The notes under the pieces are model-generated. The model was given only the letters and a program-made list of their open reading frames with translations. It was not told the DNA's origin and made no database searches. From Syntrophothermus lipocalidus DSM 12680 (GTDB taxonomy: Bacteria; Bacillota; Syntrophomonadia; Syntrophomonadales; Syntrophothermaceae), in assembly GCF_000092405.1 (NCBI RefSeq), contig NC_014220.1:1116001-1180000 (forward strand): a DNA stretch of 64,000 nucleotides, given 5' to 3'. The translations under genes and the position numbers were made by a program. Positions 34,477 through 42,102 of this stretch are shown here, piece after piece. Each line of letters starts with the position of its first letter. Within the stretch, counting starts at the first letter, position 1.

Positions 34477-34937
34477 GAGGAGTGTTAGCCAGCTCGCTCC
34501 AAGACTCCTCGCCTGCAACACATCGGCTCACCTCGGGCAGCCGCCTGCTTGCGCAGGCTAGGCTGCCGGCTGAAATCTATTACAGCGTGCCGCTTATCCA
34601 AGAAACCAAGGAAGGTTTGACTTATTCAGTTCACGTTTACTAGGTTTCTTGGGCGGCACTAGGCGGACCGCTCGGGATTCGTCCGGCACTCAGGGAATGG
34701 CATGCTCCGGGAAATCGCTGCTTACGGAAAGGGCTTCCAAGCTACACTCATCCTGAGTGCCGGAACTCAGTCCCTCGCTGCTCGAAACCTCCTGTTTCTT
34801 GCTCCGCTTCGCAGCCCTCGGTTTCGCCGTGGGTTGTCCGGCGCTCAACGGGAGTCGCGAGCACCTTTCTTTCGTTAAATCGTTGGATTGAGTGCCGGAG
34901 CTCGTCATACGTCGCTCGCCCGGCTAACACTCCCCCT
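34477..34937. repeat. Folded non-coding block bounded by inverted repeats
   Basis: Terminal inverted repeats GAGGAGTGTTAGCC (34477-34490) and GGCTAACACTCC (34922-34933) enclose at least four large hairpins: a 13-bp stem at 34536-34567, a 17-bp stem with arms at 34587-34607 and 34643-34659, a perfect 13-bp pair (34682-34694 with 34752-34764), and a near-perfect pair (34837-34848 with 34888-34899). The TCCGGCxCTCA motif recurs four times in alternating orientation. A further inverted pair lies outside (34396-34409 and 34939-34952). No convincing gene is present. It could be a MITE-like element or a structured RNA. Confidence 0.6.
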
Positions 34938-35045
34938 CGGCTCTATTTTCGGGGCAGACATTAGAAACGATACCAAGTTAACATAATATAACTATAGTAA
35001 ACTACACTGTCATATAGTGGTATTTATCTCCCATATTAGAGTCTA

Positions 35046-35879
35046 TTAGAACGATATCGTAACTACTGACAGAACCAGGAACGTCATCATTATTAAGAGG
35101 CTAAGTCCCCAGATAAGATAAGCTGCCGCAGGAATGAACTGATATGCCCGGCTTGCGTTTCCGATGTTGAAAACCAGCACCCCCGCTCCTAAAGCGGGTA
35201 ACAGGACCACCGTTCGCGAAGCTCCTGACCCCGGGAAGAACATAGCCTGGTAAAGGATTACACCCAAAAGGATGACCAGATTCAGGACATACAGGCTCAT
35301 ATAGACTATATCTTCGGTTAGTAACTTGCCTCGTACTTCTTCGCTCAAGCCGTCGCAGTTGATTTCCCTGGCCTCTTGCCCTGAACGGCGAGATACTTCA
35401 AGCAAGAACCCCGCTTCGTCAACCGGAGTGACGGCGAAGTTGCCATGGGGAGTTGCGAGCACAATCACGTTCCCCTTGACTCTGGTAGCATACATCTTGA
35501 CCACGCCCAACCCCTTTAAGGTGTAGTTGCCTACCATGTATCCTGGCCAGCTGATTCCGCTGAGGTTGGCCAGGTTTTTGGTCCCAGTTACCCTAATAAT
35601 ATCGGTTATTTCCGACCACGGGATCCTGATCCTGCGGGTGGCCCACTTGATAATGAATTCGCTCTCACCAACTGTATAGGTAAGAGTAAGTAGGCCCCAC
35701 AGTATGTACAAGAAAAAAAGAGCAAACAGGTATATCGGCACTAGGAGTAGGAACTTCAAAGTGCGTTCATCAGGTTGCACTAAGGAAAAGTTAATAGCCC
35801 AGATGACGGATCCGAAGCCGAGAACCCCCAACAACAACCCAACTAGAACTCCTACAGTCTTGTTCGGCTTGTAGTTCAA
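35046..35879 (-). CDS. Membrane protein with PH-like domain
   Basis: A 277-residue protein. Two N-terminal helices (residues 8-32 and 40-70) are followed by a beta-rich cytoplasmic segment (about 75-165) with IPWSEITDIIRV and NVIVLATPHGNFAVTPVDEAGF, the look of a bacterial pleckstrin-homology (bPH) domain. About three more helices close the C-terminus. The PH assignment rests on the pattern, not on a catalytic motif. It ends about 110 bp from the folded non-coding block. pfkA lies downstream in genome order but is transcribed separately. Confidence 0.65.
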   Translation of the reverse strand: MNYKPNKTVGVLVGLLLGVLGFGSVIWAINFSLVQPDERTLKFLLLVPIYLFALFFLYILWGLLTLTYTVGESEFIIKWATRRIRIPWSEITDIIRVTGTKNLANLSGISWPGYMVGNYTLKGLGVVKMYATRVKGNVIVLATPHGNFAVTPVDEAGFLLEVSRRSGQEAREINCDGLSEEVRGKLLTEDIVYMSLYVLNLVILLGVILYQAMFFPGSGASRTVVLLPALGAGVLVFNIGNASRAYQFIPAAAYLIWGLSLLIMMTFLVLSVVTISF

Positions 35880-35933
35880 CTCTGACTCCTCCTTAAAACA
35901 TAAGTACTTTACTCTTTATACCTTAATCTTGGG

Positions 35934-37016
35934 TTAATCCCCAAAGCTGATCCCCACGGCCCGGGCAACCTGAATCATTTCATGATCAACCGGGACCTTT
36001 TTCAACTCGCCAATTGCGTCTTCGAGAGGCACGGTGGTTACGGCCGAGCCTTGCAGGCTAACCATGCTTCCATAATTGCCAGCTTTCAGAGCTTTTGTTG
36101 CCGCTACTCCATATCTAGTGGATAAGATGCGATCAAAGGCGTTAGGGCTGCCACCTCTTTGTAGGTGACCGAGAACCGTAACCCGTGTTTCCTTCCCGGT
36201 CAATCTTTCTATCTCCTCACCTACCTTATTACCTATTCCACCCAGCCTCACGGGATCGTGGCTCTCAGGAACTATTTTTTGAACAACCATTTCCCCGCCT
36301 TCAGGCTTGGCTCCTTCAGCAACCACTATAATGCTGAATTTCTTGCCAGTCAACGTGCGCTCTTCGATTTTTTCACAGATCTTCTCCAGCTTGAATGGTA
36401 TTTCGGGTATGAGTATAACATCGGCTCCCCCGGCTATCCCTGCAGCTAAAGCGATCCATCCCGCGTACCTCCCCATCACTTCGAGAACCATTACCCGGTG
36501 GTGAGATTCCGCAGTAGTATGCAGGCGGTCTAGCGCATCCATAGCTGTGGCTACGGCCGTATGAAAACCAAAGGTGAGATCGGTAGCTGAAAGGTCGTTA
36601 TCAATGGTTTTGGGGACCCCGACCACTTTGACCCCTTTTTGATGCAGCTGGTACGCTATATTGAGACTTCCGTCCCCGCCGATTACTACCAAAGCATCAA
36701 TGCCGAGCCGGTCAAGGTTTTCCAGGACTACCGCCGACATATCTCGAAACTCTTTTTGGCCGTTTTCCTCGATGAGGAAATTGAACGGGTTATCCCGGTT
36801 CGTCGTTCCGAGGATAGTGCCACCGCGGTGAAGGATCCCGGAGACGGCCTGCAGGTCTAAGATGCGGTAGCGATTTTCGACCAAGCCTTTAAACCCGTCT
36901 TCAAATCCAATGACTTCCCAGCCGTAAAGGTTGATTGCAGACTTGGTTACGGCCCTGACCACGGCATTGAGTCCAGGACAATCTCCACCCCCTGTAATGA
37001 CTCCGATACGATGCAT
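35934..37016 (-). CDS. pfkA: 6-phosphofructokinase
   Basis: PfkA (360 residues) phosphorylates fructose 6-phosphate in glycolysis. Visible motifs are the phosphate loop GGGDCPGLNAV, GGDGSLNIA, the catalytic PKTIDNDLSATD, MVLEVMGRYAGW and HLQRGGSP. The GGDGS glycine is the residue associated with ATP use, while the lysine in PKTID is the one found in pyrophosphate and group III enzymes, so donor choice is ambiguous. AAGGAG lies eight bases before the ATG at 37016; a GTG three codons upstream is less well placed. The DUF6485 gene lies just upstream on the same strand. Confidence 0.93.
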   Translation of the reverse strand: MHRIGVITGGGDCPGLNAVVRAVTKSAINLYGWEVIGFEDGFKGLVENRYRILDLQAVSGILHRGGTILGTTNRDNPFNFLIEENGQKEFRDMSAVVLENLDRLGIDALVVIGGDGSLNIAYQLHQKGVKVVGVPKTIDNDLSATDLTFGFHTAVATAMDALDRLHTTAESHHRVMVLEVMGRYAGWIALAAGIAGGADVILIPEIPFKLEKICEKIEERTLTGKKFSIIVVAEGAKPEGGEMVVQKIVPESHDPVRLGGIGNKVGEEIERLTGKETRVTVLGHLQRGGSPNAFDRILSTRYGVAATKALKAGNYGSMVSLQGSAVTTVPLEDAIGELKKVPVDHEMIQVARAVGISFGD

Positions 37017-37040
37017 TCCTCTCACTCCTTTTTCCTCTAC

Positions 37041-37241
37041 TTACCTTTCCTGGCAAGCCTGAATGAAACGGCGATAGGAGCGATCATAAGTACGTTCAAC
37101 ACTTGGCGGGAAAAAGCAGCCAGGCACTTCATTACGACGCCGATGATAGGCCACGCATTCGCAACACTTGCCTTTGCGGTGACAGACTTCATAAGTGCAC
37201 GTACAGGTAAGTGCCAGTTTTTCTTGGTTACACTCCTTCAC
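37041..37241 (-). CDS. DUF6485 cysteine-rich small protein
   Basis: A 66-residue protein with a dense cysteine cluster (LTCTCTYEVCHRKGKCCECV), then YHRRRNEVPGCFFP and RTYDRSYRRFI. This is the DUF6485 pattern, probably metal-binding, of unknown function. AGAGGTGA stands just before the GTG at 37241; the frame continues to 37274. It is probably co-transcribed with pfkA, 24 bp downstream, and follows the htrA terminator. Confidence 0.78.
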   Translation of the reverse strand: MKECNQEKLALTCTCTYEVCHRKGKCCECVAYHRRRNEVPGCFFPPSVERTYDRSYRRFIQACQER

Positions 37242-37281
37242 GATTTCACCTCTTTCCGCGCTATCCATCAACACTTATTAT

Positions 37282-37309
37282 AAAAGATAAAAGGGTGGTT
37301 TACCCACCC
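37282..37309 (-). terminator. Rho-independent terminator of htrA
   Basis: On the minus strand, a hairpin built from GGGTGG/CCACCC (arms about 37293-37309) is followed by TTTTATCTTTT. It lies about 60 bp after the htrA stop and before the DUF6485 gene. Confidence 0.75.
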
Positions 37310-37365
37310 AAGTAATAATATAGTTCCCCTCGTGTATTTGATGCTTGCCTGAAAGGCCGCTCTTC

Positions 37366-38535
37366 TTAAGGCTTGGCCGCCAAAGTCAACGGTAGTTCTT
37401 TTGTACTACCGTTGCGAATCACCTTAACCGTTATTGTTTGTCCAGCTTTCTTGGTATCAAGGATAGTTTTCAGCCCGTCATAGTTATTCACTGTTTTTCC
37501 GTCAATAGCCGTTATAACGTCCCCGGTGTGTAAACCGGCCTTTTCGGCAGGGGTCCCCGAATAGACTTGGGCCACCAAAACTCCTTTGGTGGTACTGAGC
37601 CCGAGGCTATTGGCAGTATCTGCGGTTATTTCGCTAACCCCTATTCCCATGTATGCCCTTTCGACTTTCCCTTTACTAATCAGTTGATCCAGAACCTGCT
37701 TCGCCGTATTGATGGGGATAGCAAAGCCGATCCCTTGGGCCGAAGCGTTAACTGCCGTATTAATACCTACAAGCTCTCCACTCGCTGACAAAAGAGGACC
37801 GCCGCTGTTACCGGGATTAATGGCGGCATCAGTTTGAATCAGGTTCCGGTATTGACGATCGCCTATGGTAACCGGACGCCCTTTGGCACTGATGACTCCG
37901 GCGGTAACGGTATGATCCAAGCCATAAGGGTTTCCTATGGCTATAACCCAGTCTCCCACCCTGATCCGGTCTGAATCTCCCATCTTCAACGCAGTATAGG
38001 TGGCCTTTTTCTGAAGTTTGAGAACCGCAAGGTCCAGCTCATAATCCTGTCCAACTATTGTCGCCGGAATAGGCTGGTCAAAACCGGCAACCGTGACCAT
38101 GATTTTCACCGCGTTGTTTACCACGTGCTGGTTGGTCAAAACGTACCCGTCAGATGAAATAATACAACCGCTACCAATACCTGTTTCATAAGTAGACCGG
38201 GGAGATATACCGAACCTGTCGCCAAAAAACTCTCTAAAAAACGGGTCGTCAAAAAACGGGTCAACATAACCGTTGTCTACGCGCACAGTCGTCTCAATAT
38301 TGACAACGGCTGGGCTAACCTTTTCCACCATGTCAGCAATACCGCTCGGACCCATAACCACATACTTGGTTGTTTCGCCCGATTCCTGGGCTGCCAGTTG
38401 TCTGGACTGGTTACCATTACCCTTCCAGTCGGCCAGTTGATCGGGCATATTTACCCCTATCAATGCGCCTATAAAAACTCCGAGAACCAGGACAACCAAA
38501 AATCTAAGAACACCTGAGCTCTTTACGTTAGCCAA
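37366..38535 (-). CDS. htrA: HtrA/DegP-family serine protease with PDZ domain
   Basis: A membrane-anchored S1C protease of about 389 residues. One N-terminal helix (VLRFLVVLVLGVFIGALIG) precedes a trypsin-like domain with catalytic His in VLTNQHVV, Asp in ELDLAVLKL and Ser in NPGNSGGPLL. A single C-terminal PDZ domain follows (GIGVSEITADTANSLGL to AGLHTGDVITAIDG). It degrades or refolds damaged proteins outside the membrane. AAGGAGG stands eight bases before the TTG at 38535; the frame is open to a TTG at 38544 that sits against the same sequence. Its own terminator lies downstream. Confidence 0.93.
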   Translation of the reverse strand: MANVKSSGVLRFLVVLVLGVFIGALIGVNMPDQLADWKGNGNQSRQLAAQESGETTKYVVMGPSGIADMVEKVSPAVVNIETTVRVDNGYVDPFFDDPFFREFFGDRFGISPRSTYETGIGSGCIISSDGYVLTNQHVVNNAVKIMVTVAGFDQPIPATIVGQDYELDLAVLKLQKKATYTALKMGDSDRIRVGDWVIAIGNPYGLDHTVTAGVISAKGRPVTIGDRQYRNLIQTDAAINPGNSGGPLLSASGELVGINTAVNASAQGIGFAIPINTAKQVLDQLISKGKVERAYMGIGVSEITADTANSLGLSTTKGVLVAQVYSGTPAEKAGLHTGDVITAIDGKTVNNYDGLKTILDTKKAGQTITVKVIRNGSTKELPLTLAAKP

Positions 38536-38986
38536 AGCACACAACCTCCTTCCCTTGCACCAAGAGAACTAACAGGTTTATTCTTGATGAATTTTACCAC
38601 ACTTTTGTTAAACTGAGGAGGTGCCACCGCCTCCCCTTTCTTTGCTCGGCTACCTATAAACTGTAACCCTCTTTCCCGAGAATGCATATTTATACACAGT
38701 ACAGCGATGAATAAATTGCATGAATATACACAACCGATGCCCGTCAATCCACCCGCCGAAAGCAGACACGTAAACAGGTTATGGCTACGGCGACTCGCCT
38801 TAAACAAGTGTTTACATGCGGGGTGGTTCTTAGGGCGGAGCGCAAATAGAGAGGAAACATCAAACACCTCAAGTGAAGGTCAATGAACGTCAGTTGGCTT
38901 GCAAAAAAACAGGCCCAGGATTTCTGGGCCCGGTAGTTCCACCTATTTTAACGCTCCGGCAGGCTCATCTCGTTAGTAGGAAACAT
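38536..38986. other. Intergenic region upstream of htrA
   Basis: About 450 bases between the htrA start and the end of the second VWA gene. Apart from the terminator at 38902-38931 I see no clear gene or regulatory structure. The open minus-strand frame to 38867 has no Shine-Dalgarno sequence and overlaps the htrA ribosome binding site. Confidence 0.4.
38902..38931 (-). terminator. Rho-independent terminator of the PAS-AAA-VWA unit
   Basis: On the minus strand GGCCCAG-AAATC-CTGGGCC is followed by TGTTTTTTTG. It lies about 60 bp after the stop of the VWA gene and ends the three-gene transcript. Confidence 0.88.
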
Positions 38987-40762
38987 CTATTCTTTGTATG
39001 CTTGTGCGGTTACCCTCTTTTCGTAACGTACGATGTCAATTAAGGTGTTACGGTTGAGGTCGTCTACTACATAGAGAGTGCCGTGGGCACGGGCAGCCAA
39101 CTCGTTGAGAAAGACTTTGTTGGACTCCAAACCAATGCAGACAAATTTGATTTTTGTATTCGCGATTTTTTTGGCAGCAGTCAAAGCGTCTTCCCTCGCA
39201 TCTACTGTCCATAACGGGAAATTGGGCATTCCGTCGGTAATAAGGACCAGTAACGGGTTGCTTACTCGCGAAGATTTAATGAGTTTGAGGCTGGTGGCGA
39301 TGCCGTCTGCCAGCGGGGTAAGCCCTTCCGGTCGTATGCTGGCCAACCCTTTGGTGAGCAACTTGTGGTTGCGGGTGAACGGGACAACGACTTTGGCTTT
39401 TGTTTGCTGGAATATGACCACTGCCACTTTTTCTCTGCCCGTAAGCAGGAGATGTTCGGCCAGGTAGCACGCGGCCTGGCGCTTATCTCCGGCCATACTG
39501 GCACTGGCGTCAATCAAGAGGCAGACATCGATTGGCACGTAAGCCCGGCGGTCGTAGATGCGCATATCTTCTTTGCGTATAGTAAAATGTTTTTCTCCCC
39601 GGAGAAAGCAGCCTTTTTTGGCCTGGATAATAGTTTCGGGGACTGCTAAGTCGCCGGTTTGGGGACTTTGGGCGAGGGGGACGGTTTTATTGCGATTCGT
39701 AAACTGCACAGCGGAGGCCGTTTTTTCCCCTTTCCCAATCCTGTGGTAATACCTGGACCTTCCGGGAGACTTGCGAATGCTCCTTCTAATTTCAGCCTCG
39801 ATGTCGCACTTGTGCTGGGACAAGTATTGGATGAGTTCCTTGCCTTCCTTGGTCAAAACCGGCCCAAACAGACCTTTCTTGAGAATCTCGAGGTCCTCAA
39901 GCTGTTCCAGGTATTCGTCTAAGTCCCCTACTTTGCGTTTTTGTTCCTCCCTGCTCTTGCGTTTAAAGATGTTGCTACCATAACTTTCAAGAAACTCCTG
40001 TAACTCCTCCACGCTGGCGAACTTTTCAACCAGCTTCAGAAGCAACTGGTTTTGGTTTTCACGCAACAATAACGGGCTGTATTCTCCACCCTTTTTCTTC
40101 CAGGGCAAAATTAGATATCCGGCTAGGTTTTCTTGTTTGTTCTTTTCCCTGGTATGAACGATTCTCTTGACTTTACCAAGTTGAAGTCCAGCCTCCTCAA
40201 CAGCTTCTTCCACGGCCTGGACTATAGGAAGAATAATCCCGTACTTTTCGCGTGTGAAGCTGGCCAAGATGTGAACGTGATTCAGTTTGGCCTCGGCTCC
40301 GGTTACCGGTTGAAGTTCCCCTTGAGACAGTTGATAAACCAAACCGCGTCCGGACTTTGTAACTACCTCAATCTTAAGAGCGTATTCCAGAACGTTTTTC
40401 ATCTTTTCTTCTTCATTGAACTGCAGGCTGGGGTCCAGGTTAGTCAAATGAGTTTCGATGGCCCGAAAAACATGCCTGGATACCTGCCTAGGGTCTAGTG
40501 TTCCCGGCGAGTGATAAACGTCGATGTGTACCACTTGCCCAGTATCCACGAACCCACGGTACGTTTTGCCCGCATCTCGGTTCAAAAGAATTCGTACATG
40601 GCCCCTCCGTCCTGGTACTTGGGTGTGGGCTTTGAGGCTCACTACGGCACACTCTCCTAGCCTCACCCCCTGCTCCTTCTCAAAATACATACCGAGATAG
40701 TTCCCTACCAAGCTGGCAGTGTCAAACGCTTCGTTTTTTTCTTCCATCCTCATTCTCGTCAT
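38987..40762 (-). CDS. VWA-domain protein, ChlD/CoxE-like partner of AAA+ ATPase
   Basis: A 591-residue protein with a C-terminal von Willebrand A domain from about residue 410. All MIDAS elements are visible: DASAS near 419-423, the Thr in PEGLTPLADG and the Asp in ITDGMP. The N-terminal 400 residues have no motif I recognise and include a basic, low-complexity segment around 330-370. Paired with the ChlI-like ATPase 122 bp upstream, it should bind metal-dependent ligands for an AAA-driven remodelling step. The start is uncertain: ATGs at 40762, 40753 and 40747 are all in frame, and GGGGAG lies close to the first. A terminator follows. Confidence 0.85.
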   Translation of the reverse strand: MTRMRMEEKNEAFDTASLVGNYLGMYFEKEQGVRLGECAVVSLKAHTQVPGRRGHVRILLNRDAGKTYRGFVDTGQVVHIDVYHSPGTLDPRQVSRHVFRAIETHLTNLDPSLQFNEEEKMKNVLEYALKIEVVTKSGRGLVYQLSQGELQPVTGAEAKLNHVHILASFTREKYGIILPIVQAVEEAVEEAGLQLGKVKRIVHTREKNKQENLAGYLILPWKKKGGEYSPLLLRENQNQLLLKLVEKFASVEELQEFLESYGSNIFKRKSREEQKRKVGDLDEYLEQLEDLEILKKGLFGPVLTKEGKELIQYLSQHKCDIEAEIRRSIRKSPGRSRYYHRIGKGEKTASAVQFTNRNKTVPLAQSPQTGDLAVPETIIQAKKGCFLRGEKHFTIRKEDMRIYDRRAYVPIDVCLLIDASASMAGDKRQAACYLAEHLLLTGREKVAVVIFQQTKAKVVVPFTRNHKLLTKGLASIRPEGLTPLADGIATSLKLIKSSRVSNPLLVLITDGMPNFPLWTVDAREDALTAAKKIANTKIKFVCIGLESNKVFLNELAARAHGTLYVVDDLNRNTLIDIVRYEKRVTAQAYKE

Positions 40763-40884
40763 CACTCCCCAACCGGTTTCTGCCTCTGTGGTTCTTTGCC
40801 GTGGTTCAACAAAAATTTCCCAGAGGCATTGGTAGTTCGGTGCACTGCATCAGCTTAACTATATAAATCGATTTTCAAGGTTAT

Positions 40885-42102
40885 TTAGAAATCTTGCGGG
40901 TTCAAAGTCTTTTCAGTAGCGATCAATTCGCTGCGGCTCATATCCTTGATGCGCCTGGCTCCCCCTAAGAAGGTATCGTCTGTTTCTTCTTGCTCCTTTT
41001 CCGGAACGCACTGTTTGCCCAATCCAGTCTTGTCGCGCAGGCTCAAAATGCTCTCCTTAGGAGACCTGGCTTCAAGACTGTTCATTATTTTGACCAGGGT
41101 ATCGCCTTCCACCCTGTGCTTTAAGGCTAAAGGTACCATTTCTACCACATCGGCCACAGTGGGTTGTTTACGTTTCTTAAGCAAACTGTAGAGCAAAGCC
41201 CCCTGTTGTATAGCCTCGATAGCCCGCAGACTTTCAAGGTTATGCTTAACATAAATCCTGGCAACAAAGTTCCGCAAGTAATCGGGAAGTTCAGCTTTAG
41301 CGTAGCCTTCAGCTATCTCCAGTATCCGCCTGCGATACTCCTCGTGAACCTGTTCTGCCGCGGCATCTTCGTTTGCCCGGCTTGACTTAGTAGACTTTGA
41401 CAGGATCTCTGCTACTACCTCTACCGAGGCAGGTCGTCCCATGTAAAACACCATATCGAAGCGGTCTGAAAGCTGTCGTCTTACTTCTTCCAATGGTCCC
41501 GGTTCTTCGTCCGGGTTGGAAGCAGCCCATATGGTGACGGCTAAAGGTATCTCAACCACTGGCAATCCAGCTTCTTCAATCTGAAGCCTTCCTGGCTTTT
41601 GCCCCATGACGTCCAACAGTATATCTGTTATCTCGGGCGAGGTATCTGCCAAACGATTGATTTCATCAATAAAAATGATTCCCCGATGAGCTTGGGGAAG
41701 GATTCCGGGGAGCAGAGCTGCTTCCGGCATGTTGGGATCGGTAATCTTTGCTAGGTCTATACTCCCAGCTACTGTACCTACTTTTGCCGAGTGGGATATC
41801 TCCAACAAAGGCATCATAATCTGTTCTACCCCGAGTTCTGCGATTTCCTCAGAAGACAAACCTCGGTGATTAGGACAGTGAGGATCAGACGGGTTACAGT
41901 TGTACAAGCATCCTTTGATACGGGTAATGGTCGGCAGTATATCCCTGGCTGCGCGCATAATAGTGGTCTTACCTGTACCCCGCAAGCCTTCTGCATGTAT
42001 GTGAAAAGGTTCCCCGAAATAAGTGGACGCTATCGACATTTCTACGAGATCAAAAAGAGTCTGGTTGCCATCGTGCCTCGATAATTCAGCGTAACGTTTC
42101 AT
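40885..42102 (-). CDS. ChlI/MoxR-like AAA+ ATPase with Cys cluster
   Basis: A 405-residue AAA+ ATPase of the magnesium-chelatase ChlI-like group. Walker A is GLRGTGKT (39-46) and Walker B GIIFIDEINRL with D146-E147. Sensor-1 lies in IWAASNPDEEPG and the arginine finger in RQLSDRFDMV. Between Walker A and B is a small Cys/His cluster (C65, C69, C76, H79 in GCLYNCNPSDPHCPNH) that may bind zinc or an iron-sulfur cluster. Its ATG overlaps the PAS-protein stop by four bases (ATGA), and the VWA gene follows. No chlorophyll or cobalamin chelatase gene is near, so it is probably a MoxR-like chaperone. Confidence 0.88.
   Translation of the reverse strand: MKRYAELSRHDGNQTLFDLVEMSIASTYFGEPFHIHAEGLRGTGKTTIMRAARDILPTITRIKGCLYNCNPSDPHCPNHRGLSSEEIAELGVEQIMMPLLEISHSAKVGTVAGSIDLAKITDPNMPEAALLPGILPQAHRGIIFIDEINRLADTSPEITDILLDVMGQKPGRLQIEEAGLPVVEIPLAVTIWAASNPDEEPGPLEEVRRQLSDRFDMVFYMGRPASVEVVAEILSKSTKSSRANEDAAAEQVHEEYRRRILEIAEGYAKAELPDYLRNFVARIYVKHNLESLRAIEAIQQGALLYSLLKKRKQPTVADVVEMVPLALKHRVEGDTLVKIMNSLEARSPKESILSLRDKTGLGKQCVPEKEQEETDDTFLGGARRIKDMSRSELIATEKTLNPQDF

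Noticed and set aside
34690-34930. Minus-strand reading frames of 60-72 codons in the folded block
   Set aside because: They run across the inverted repeats, have no ribosome binding site and encode low-complexity Ser/Lys sequence.
34477-34937. Integron attC-like ends (GTTAGCC and GGCTAAC)
   Set aside because: The core sites do not fit RYYYAAC/GTTRRRY exactly and no integron integrase is in the window.
38523-38867. 114-codon minus-strand frame upstream of htrA
   Set aside because: It covers the htrA ribosome binding site and has no start signals or recognisable protein features.
40885-42102. Magnesium or cobalt chelatase ChlI
   Set aside because: No chelatase H subunit or tetrapyrrole gene is nearby, and the partner VWA protein and PAS gene fit a MoxR-like role better.
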